Part shown: positions 56,513-64,000 of the stretch, one piece after another
Layout of the letters: the number at the start of each line of letters is the position of its first letter
Numbering within the stretch: the first letter of the stretch is position 1
DNA from: Macrostomum hystrix
Lineage: Eukaryota; Platyhelminthes; Macrostomidae
Direction: 5' to 3'
DNA: 64,000 nt
Assembly: GCA_950097015.1 (NCBI GenBank)
Contig: CATNEN010000038.1
Location: 18,672,001-18,736,000 of the forward strand
Translations under genes and position numbers: made by a program
The notes under the pieces: model-generated
The model's database searches: none
Seen by the model: the letters and a program-made list of their open reading frames with translations, nothing else
What the model was told of the DNA's origin: nothing

Positions 56513-57170
56513 AAGAATACCCTAATTGTGATTGCCTGTCCAATTTCAAGGCCTTCAAAAGCATCTACGCTCGTCATCGGATTGTCAAAATCAATCGAAT
56601 TCATTCAAGCCTAAATTTAGGTCACGCATGAGAGCAGTTTGAACAAGTGGGTCTCTCCCGATACTCGAGGATTTATCGTCTAGATGAAGAACAGTTTCTC
56701 TTGAAATCCTTTACTAGGAATTGTAAACACGGCAGGTCCCACACACGGCAAGTTTTTGCCCTGTGGGAAATTAACTAGATAGAAAGGCATGAGAGCATGA
56801 CATGCTTAAGCGTATATACTCGTATATAAAAGCGGAAATGACATAAAAAAATAAAAAGTGACAGGATTCAATAGACACAGCGCACACACCGGCATGCACA
56901 ACTGTGGGGGTAACACGATACAAAGCTAAGAAAAAAGTGAGTATTTTATGAGAAACAAAGACCAAATCACCATTGCAATAACCGTCGGCTGCCGTTTTCC
57001 CAATTCCACTTTTCAAATCCCATTGAATTGCCAAGGCTTCTCTCTTCAGTAATCTACGAGTAGATGAGAGACTTTTTCTAAAAAACTGGGGGGCAAATGA
57101 GGCTGCGGTCTCAAAGGAGCTCTGAATCATCACCGACTCGCAAACTTCAATTCAGGCATCCGCGAACCCA
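56513..57170. other. Intergenic unique DNA
   Basis: Nothing recognised. Confidence 0.5.
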
Positions 57171-57175
57171 CGGCC

Positions 57176-58258
57176 CGTGTCTCATCTCTCCTGTGTCTCA
57201 TCTCTCCTGTGTCTCATCTCTCCCGTGTCTCATCTCTCTCTCCTGTGTCTCATCTCTCCAGTGTCTTATCTCTCCATGTGTCTCATCTCTCCTGTGTCTC
57301 ATCTCTCTCCCGTGTCTCATCTCTCCTGTGTCTTATCTCTCTCCCGTGTCTCATCTCTCCTGTGTCTCATCTCTCTCCCGTGTCTCATCTCTCCTGTGTC
57401 TCATCTCTCTCCCGTGTCTCATCTCTCCAGTGTCTTATCTCTCCATGTGTCTCATCTCTCCTGTGTCTCATCTCTCTCCCGTGTCTCATCTCTCCTGTGT
57501 CTTATCTCTCTCCCGTGTCTCATCTCTCCTGTGTCTCATCTCTCTCCCGTGTCTCATCTCTCCTGTGTCTCATCTCTCTCCCGTGTCTCATCTCTCCTGT
57601 GTCTCATCTCTCTCCCGTGTCTCATCTCTCCTGTGTCTCATCTCTCCTGTGTCTCATCTCTCATGTGTCTTATCTCTCTCCCGTGTCTCATCTCTCCTGT
57701 GTCTCATCTCTCTCCCGTGTCTCATCTCTCCTGTGTCTCATCTCTCTCCCGTGTCTCATCTCTCCTGTGTCTCATCTCTCCTGTGTCTCATCTCTCTCCC
57801 GTGTCTCATCTCTCCTGTGTCTCATCTCTCTCCCGTGTCTCATCTCTCCCGTGTCTCATCTCTCTCTCCTGTGTCTCATCTCTCCAGTGTCTTATCTCTC
57901 CTGTGTCTCATCTCTCCCGTGTCTCATCTCTCCCGTGTCTCATCTCTCCCCCTGTGTCTCATCTCTCCCGCGTCTCATCTCTTCTGTGTCTCATCTCTCC
58001 ATGTGTCTCATCTCTCTTGTGTCTTATCTCTCTCTCCTGTGTCTCATCTCTCCTGTGTCTCATCTCTCCCGTGTCTCATCTCTCCCGTGTCTCATCTCTC
58101 CCGCGTCTCATCTCTCCTGTGTCTCGTCTCTCCTGTGTCTTATCTCTCCCGTGTCTCATCTCTCCCGTGTCTCATCTCTCCCGTGTCTCATCTCTCTCCC
58201 TGTGTCTCATCTCTCCCGCGTCTCATCTCTTCTGTGTCTCATCTCTCCCATGTCTCCT
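57176..58258. repeat. Minisatellite, 16-bp unit (same family as 40.03-40.45 kb)
   Basis: About 65 copies of tctcatctctcctgtg and tctcatctctcccgtg, with 2-bp ct insertions (tctctctccc). Variant order repeats in longer blocks. Confidence 0.92.
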
Positions 58259-59105
58259 TTGTCCTTACTAAACAGAGATACTGTAGATAGCAAAATAGCA
58301 TGAAGTTTTTGTTTTATGACGGATCACAGAAATCTGGAAGTGAGAATCATATTGCTATCCAAGTTAGAGTTCGTTGCTTTAGATTTCTTCGTTTATTAGC
58401 TTTCATAACCTACAAATCTCATTATACTGCTCTAATAGAGGCTGAGTGTGCAGCGAACATGCCTATTTTAAGTATTAATGAATTCTCTACTACCAACAGG
58501 TTTTTTATGCTGTGTAATCGTGTTTTTTTCTCAAACCAGCATTTCATAATGCAGGTAGCGATAACAGTTGTTTAAAGTATTTAAACAAATGCGGGCTTTG
58601 CATAACCAACATTTTTTCTGAGTGCATTTTCTAAAATGATAACGAGAATTGGGATTAATGGGATTAATTTTTTAGGGGAACGCACCGATTTAGACAAAGA
58701 GATTCAGAGACATATCGCACTTCTTACCCGCTCCCCTACTGCACTAAAAATAGATTTATAGCTTATTCACAGTTGTTAAGAATTTGGTATAATTTTTTCA
58801 AACACAAACGGTAATGTTGTGTAGCAACAGCTGTTGCTGCATGCTTTTTCTGCAGTAATCTGTCGCATATCAATATGAGGATCCGGTCCTCTAAACTCCT
58901 AAAGCAGGTGGCTGCGCTGAAATAGGTTTTCCCGCTCCACAAATTACATTTAAGTGTAGTATTAAAGGCATTTTCTTCTTTGTCTACAATATGCATACAA
59001 GGAAATATCTCGGTTCTACTCGCGTTATTTACCTAAGCACTAATCTATATATTCTGCGTCGTTTAATTGTTTTCATCACTTTTTTGCTGTTTTTCTCTTT
59101 CAAAC
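58259..59105. other. Intergenic unique DNA
   Basis: Open frames here are short and unsupported; no gene called. Confidence 0.5.
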
Positions 59106-59107
59106 TT

Positions 59108-60010
59108 TCCCTCTCTCCCTCTTCGTCTCTCCACTGTCTCTCTTCGTGTCTCCTCTCTCCCTCTTCGTGTCTCCTCTCTCTTCGTCTCTTCTCTCTTCGT
59201 CTCTCCACTGTCTCTCTTCGTGTCTCCTCTCTCCCTCTTCGTGTCTCCTCTCTCTTCGTGTCTCCTCTCTCTTCGTCTCTTCTCTCTTCGTCTCTTCTCT
59301 CTTCGTCTCTTCTCTCTCTTCATGTCTCCTCTCTCTTCGTGTCTCCTCTCTCTTCGTGTCTCCTCTCTCTTCGTGTCTCCTCTCTCTTCGTCTCTTCTCT
59401 CTCTTCGTGTCTCCTCTCTCTTCGTCTCTTCTCTCTCTTCGTGTCTCCTCTCTCTTCGTCTCTTCTCTCTTCATGTCTCCTCTCTCTTCGTCTCTTCTCT
59501 CTTCATGTCTCCTCTCTCTTCGTCTCTTCTCTCTTCATGTCTCCTCTCTCTTCGTCTCTTCTCTCTCTTCATTTCTCCTCTCTCTTCATCTCTTCTCTCT
59601 CTTTGTCTCTCCTCTCTCTTCGTCTCTTCTCTCTTCATGTCTCCTCTCTCTTCGTGTCTCCTCTCTCTTCGTGTCTCCTCTCTCTTCGTGTCTCCTCTCT
59701 CTTCGTGTCTCCTCTCTCTTCGTGTCTCCTCTCTCTTCGTGTCTCCTCTCTCTTCGTCTCTTCTCTCTCTTCGTGTCTCCTCTCTCTTCGTCTCTTCTCT
59801 CTCTTTGTCTCTCCTCTCTCTTCGTCTCTTCTCTCTTCATGTCTCCTCTCTCTTCGTCTCTTCTCTCTTCATGTCTCCTCTCTCTTCGTCTCTTCTCTCT
59901 CTCCTTCTCTCTCTCCGTCTCTCCGCTCTCTCCATCTCTCTCCGTCTCCCCCCTCTCTCTCCGTCTCTCCCCCTCTCTCTCCGTCTCCCCCCTCTCTCTC
60001 CGTCTCTCGG
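59108..60010. repeat. Pyrimidine-rich array (ctctcttcgtgtctcct-type)
   Basis: Units of 14-17 bp: ctctcttcgtctcttct and ctctcttcgtgtctcct. Higher-order repeats occur (59.39-59.55 versus 59.75-59.89 kb). The 3' end shifts to ctctctccgtctcccccc. Confidence 0.9.
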
Positions 60011-60734
60011 TCTTTTCTTTGAGTATTTGTACCATCATAATGTACTTGCTAGGGTTTTACACAATTGAGCTCTCTCTCTCTTTCCATCGATTTTTATCGG
60101 CATTTAAAACTTTATACTCTAGAGGATTATTGACGAAAAGCTGCAGGATCATAAATTTTGATTGAAGTTTCCTATAAAGGGGAGTTTAGTTTCAGTTGCA
60201 CCTGCAGAAATATTTGCACTGCAGGGTTGCTTTGCTGAAATTCTTATAAGACAGTCTTGTGTGCCGCTGCATTTTGTCTGTGTGTATTTAGTCAGCTTTG
60301 CAAGTGGGACCTGCTAAGGTGTCGCATATAATGCATACACTCTGTGAGTGGCTGTAAGGGGTCATAAATAAGTAGAAACCAATTGCGCGCTTCTTCTCTC
60401 TCGCAGTTGCGTAACTTAAAAGCAAATATACATTCGCAACACAGGCAGCAGTGAGGCCACTTCAATTCCACTTGGGAACCAATGCTACACCCCGCGGAAC
60501 GTGTGGGAATTCGCGAAAAGCTTGCTGAATATGGGATATAGATTACCGGTTCTATGTGTCTTGGTCTTGCAGGTTCAGGGATAAAAATAATAGCAAAATA
60601 GGAGGATTATCAGGACCTATATTTACTAGTCTGCAAACCATTTTACGAGTGACAATAGTTTTATCAGTTATAACTAATCGCTCGTAATGTAATTATAACT
60701 TTATAAGTTTGCAATTGTAAAAAATATCGAAGTG
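60011..60734. other. Intergenic AT-rich DNA
   Basis: Nothing recognised. Confidence 0.5.
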
Positions 60735-60935
60735 TCCCTTTTACTCGTAAAATCCCTCTCGTTAGTAAAATCCTTGTAGCACTCGTTAAATCCCTCCCAC
60801 TCGTTAAATCCCTCTCACTCGTAGAAATCCTATCTCTCGTAAAATCCCTCTCACTCGTTAATCCATCTCACTCGTAAAATCCCTCGCTCTTGTAAAATCC
60901 TTGTCACTCGTAAAATCCCATGGGCTTATAAAATC
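60735..60935. repeat. Imperfect short array, ~17-bp unit with ACTCGTAAAA
   Basis: Eight to ten variant copies of tcactcgtaaaatccct. Confidence 0.75.
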
Positions 60936-62653
60936 GTCCTAATTTTACTAAGGGGGATTTCACGAGTGCGAGTGTCTACGCATAAATACGCCGGGAGGGG
61001 TTACGGCTTGGCTGCCCCTGACAGAGGACAGAGCTGACACTGACCGGCCAACCCGGCCTTAACCAATCACCGCGCGTATAAGGGCCGAAAAAACCTGGCA
61101 TCCCGGCCAGCCAATCGCAACTCAGACTGAGAGAGAGGGGGAGAATCCGACAATTAAGTAACAATTTATGAGTGACGAAGTATAGAACCATGGAGGTTTA
61201 ACGAATCAGGAATGATCTTACAAGACTTCATACATACGTATGATTTGAGCAATTTATGGTTAATAAAATTCATCTTTCGTCAGTTTCGATTTGAATGCGA
61301 GCGTACGCTAAAATAACTATGGCTCTCATTTTACGAACTTAAAACGAATATAATCCTGCTATTATGCCAGAAAACTGAAAATAAATCACAAAGGAGCAAT
61401 GACAGAATACACAGCTAAATTTCCATGCTAGTTATGCAGCAAATTTGCAGACCGAGTAAGCGCGTAAACAACAGTTAGATCTCTATTCTCTAATCCAGGC
61501 AACAGCAGGCAATGAGAAGCTTTGCACGCTTGACCGAATTGCTATGGTTGCGGGCTAGGAGAATTGGGACCGTGAAGAACAAAGAGACCGTCTTTGTATG
61601 CAGAAAATCGAATGAAGCGCGTCACATCCATTACGTCAGTTTCTTGCTTTACTAAAACCATTAATTTTCTCTTGAACCCCTCATTTCCACTAGGCCTACT
61701 CCCCTCGCTTTGCAGCAAGCCTTTCCTCACTCTTTCCTCTTTGTCACCTCAAAACTCCCACCGGAGTCCCCGTGGTCTTCTTTGGGGTCAAATCCGGTCT
61801 TTATCAGATCGTATCTTCCACAGTTCGCCGCCGCGAAGAGAAGAAAGAGCCGAGCCCAACAATATTTAATAACAGGCGGGGGGCGGCGGTTGGGCAAGGA
61901 TAGAGGGGACAGATTCGTAATCCATGCCATGCTGCCTGTCAGAGGCCTGGTATTTGCTTTTTTATAAGCTTCCTCTTCCACCCCACCACCCCACTCAAAC
62001 CTCATTCATAAAATATTTAGATTCCCCGAGGCAATATAGCTATCTCATGGTTTGTGTATCATTTTTACGAGCTTTCGTTTCGTTATCGATTCAATAAGGA
62101 TTTAAAGCACTTAACAAGACTTAAAGCCTACGAGGAGCGTTTCTGGTGATTTTTATCCGGCCTGTCTTCTTGTTAATGATGCAGATGTCCTGACGCTCGC
62201 CACTCTTAAGTCTCAATAGTTCCCGGGTTAGTCACATTTCGGGGGCAGACTGGGGTGACGCTATTTTTGGGAGGGGTGCGAGTGGGGTGGTGGGTGGTGT
62301 CTTCAAAGATAAGGGGGACCCTCTATCGCATTCCCATTGGCTGCCGAGCGATTTCAATAAAAGACCCATTCAAATCAGACGGATCCATGTACATTTAGAT
62401 GTTCAACAAAAACCCCTCATACGTCACCCCCCGAAATTCCAGCCACCCCTTCTCCTAAAACACACGAAAGGGTTTAAATCGGGACAGACAGACTAGACAG
62501 CCGAGATAGACTGGAATCCAGACACCAGACGCAACACTAGCTAGGCAGTGTGAATTACAAAAGTCACACATTTCAGATCAGACTTAGGGCTTCTATTTGT
62601 GTCATCGAGCCTAAGGAAGATTATTAAATAACAGCTTAAAGCTTAGTAGAAGA
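60936..62653. other. 5' flank of the last gene, no other gene seen
   Basis: GC-rich patch at 60.99-61.12 kb with two CCAAT words and a TATAAG at 61077. A TTTAAA at 62473 lies about 180 bp before the ATG and may mark a core promoter. No open frame is convincing. Confidence 0.4.
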
Positions 62654-63041
62654 ATGCTTAGCCACCGTGATTTTCTGCTTCACCCGACATCCATGCAGAG
62701 CCTCGTCTCGTCGTCCGCTGGTCCCGGTGGAGCCTCAAATCCCGGTCTAAGAATTACCGAATCGTTGCGCAACGAAGATGAAGCAGATGAAGACTCGGTT
62801 TATTGCGACCTTACCAGGCCAGCTATTACCGACACGAGCGCGTCTCAGCAGCAGCCGACCGGTTCTTCAGCCAGAAGAGAGCGTACGACAACCCCAGTGA
62901 AGCGCTGTAGCTACTTGCGCTCCGGACTATTAGCCGCTTTTGTACTAATCCTACTGGGTGTTATTGTTACATCAACCTATGCTATTGATAGGCGTCTATC
63001 TCAAATGCCACAGCTGCTCTACGGTGGATTAGGCCTATGCT
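62654..63041 (+). CDS. First coding exon of a type II membrane protein (129 aa visible, continues beyond window)
   Basis: An ATG at 62654 opens a frame that reaches a strong donor (ATGCT|gtgagt) after 388 nt, leaving phase 1. The frame beyond it soon stops, so splicing is expected. The product has a Ser/Gly-rich start, an acidic stretch (NEDEADEDSVYCDL, 40-53), a Gln/Ser/Thr region, a basic cluster before the membrane (RRER...VKR) and a hydrophobic anchor at about 88-110, then IDRRLSQMPQLLYGGLGLC. The layout is that of a type II single-pass protein. It could be another membrane peptidase, but no catalytic region is visible. I could not place the next exon in 63042-64000. An acceptor-like cacatttcag lies 80 bp upstream. 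Confidence 0.6.
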
Positions 63042-63619
63042 GTGAGTTTATAATATCTTTATATCAGCTAGGCCTTGTAATCGTGAAAACATGCATAGTT
63101 CAGGATTATCGAACCTAATCAAGGATTTATTCGAGCATATAATCCAGATTATCCAGTCCTTTCAATTTCCTGCCTTCTAAAAATATTTCAATCAGCTAGC
63201 TGAATTCTCTTTGAATTGGCTAAAACAATCTGAATCATTTTTCTGATTAACGACGATGACTCAAAACCAATCTCCCAGGTCATCGTCAATCGAGAGGTCA
63301 AATCTAAACTAAAGCTTTATATTATAGCTTTCTAAATGTCGGTTCGTTTTTGATTGGCAAAGTCTAAATGTCATTATTGGGAAAATACAAATGCCAAATT
63401 TGCATTGCAAGCCTTTTCAATTCCCCTCACTATTTGTTCTATAGGAACTATTTGTTCCCTTTGACAAATTCTCCTCGCCAACTCTCGTCTCTTCCCATCT
63501 TCTCTTTAGCCAGCTTTATCATAATTCTCCCTCTTCCCTTTCTGTTTGTTTAGTCTCTCTCCGTTTCCTTTATGTTTCTTTTTGCCTCCTGTCTCAAGCC
63601 TGGTCATGTCTGGCACTGT

Positions 63620-64000
63620 CTTCCTGACATGCCTCCCTCCCTGCCTCCCACCCTGCCTCCCACCCATCCTCAGTCTCCCTGCCTCCCTCCCTGCCTCCCA
63701 CCCTGCCTCAGTCTCCCTTCCTCCCTCCCTGCCTCCCACCCATCCTCAGTCTCCCTGCGTCAGTCTCCCTGCCTCCCACCCTGCCTCAGTTTCCCGCCCT
63801 TAGTCTCCCTGCCTCCCACCATGCCTCAGTCTCCCTGCCTCCCACCCTGCCTCAGTCTCCCTTCCTCCCTCCCTGCCTCAGTCTCCCTGCCTCCCACCCT
63901 GCCTCAGTTTCCCTGCCTCAGTCTCCCTGCCTCCCACCCTGCCTCAGTCTCCCTGCCTCCCACCCTGCCTCAGTCTCCCTGCCTCAGTCTCCCTTCCTCC
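63620..64000. repeat. Pyrimidine-rich minisatellite, ~21/27-bp unit
   Basis: Combinations of ctccctgcctcccaccctgc and ctcagt, continuing past the right edge. Presumably in the first intron of the last gene. Confidence 0.88.

Noticed and set aside
61063-61085. CCAAT plus TATAAG as a promoter
   Set aside because: CCAAT is only about 10 bp from the TATA-like word and no gene start lies within 1.5 kb downstream.

Overview
This window is nuclear DNA from an animal. It contains spliced genes with GT-AG introns and consistent exon phases, rhodopsin-type GPCRs, tRNA-derived SINEs, a hAT-type MITE and AATAAA/ATTAAA poly(A) signals. Exons are GC-richer than the surrounding AT-rich non-coding DNA, the standard genetic code fits every model, and minimal introns are only about 70-130 bp. 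Two peptide-receptor-like GPCRs, an M13 (neprilysin-type) peptidase and a multi-EF-hand protein suggest an invertebrate. A lophotrochozoan such as a free-living flatworm is my guess, but nothing here proves the phylum. Splice acceptors lie a few bases upstream of several start codons, which would fit spliced-leader trans-splicing, but this is inference.

Gene layout. (1) 173-3731, +: 3' part of an unidentified Lys/Ala-rich protein, six exons. (2) 6051-17987, +: a 16-exon, 974-residue multi-EF-hand protein resembling EFCAB6; every exon phase matches the next. (3) 20461-20730, -: a small single-pass membrane protein. (4) 24354-26376, +: a two-exon GPCR. (5) 34143-39832, +: a second two-exon GPCR, FMRFamide/neuropeptide-receptor-like. 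(6) 53237-55546, -: an intronless 769-residue M13 peptidase. (7) 62654-63041 and beyond, +: first coding exon of a type II membrane protein running off the window. The receptors and the peptidase could all belong to peptide signalling, but no operon-like coupling is visible.

The dominant structure is tandem repetition. I count over 40 separate minisatellite arrays with units from about 6 to about 130 bp, covering by hand estimate nearly 40% of the window. Almost every array has its own unit sequence. Most introns longer than about 300 bp hold a private array, often beginning within tens of bases of the 5' splice site. Exceptions to locus privacy are a 16-bp family shared by 40.03-40.45 kb and 57.18-58.26 kb, and an inverted fragment of the 34.5-35.1 kb array embedded in a pyrimidine-rich array at 36.03-36.13 kb. 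All three copies of one tRNA-derived SINE family abut or contain minisatellites, and in one copy a 29-bp array has expanded inside the SINE body. Because many unit lengths are multiples of three, these arrays create long open frames that should not be read as genes.
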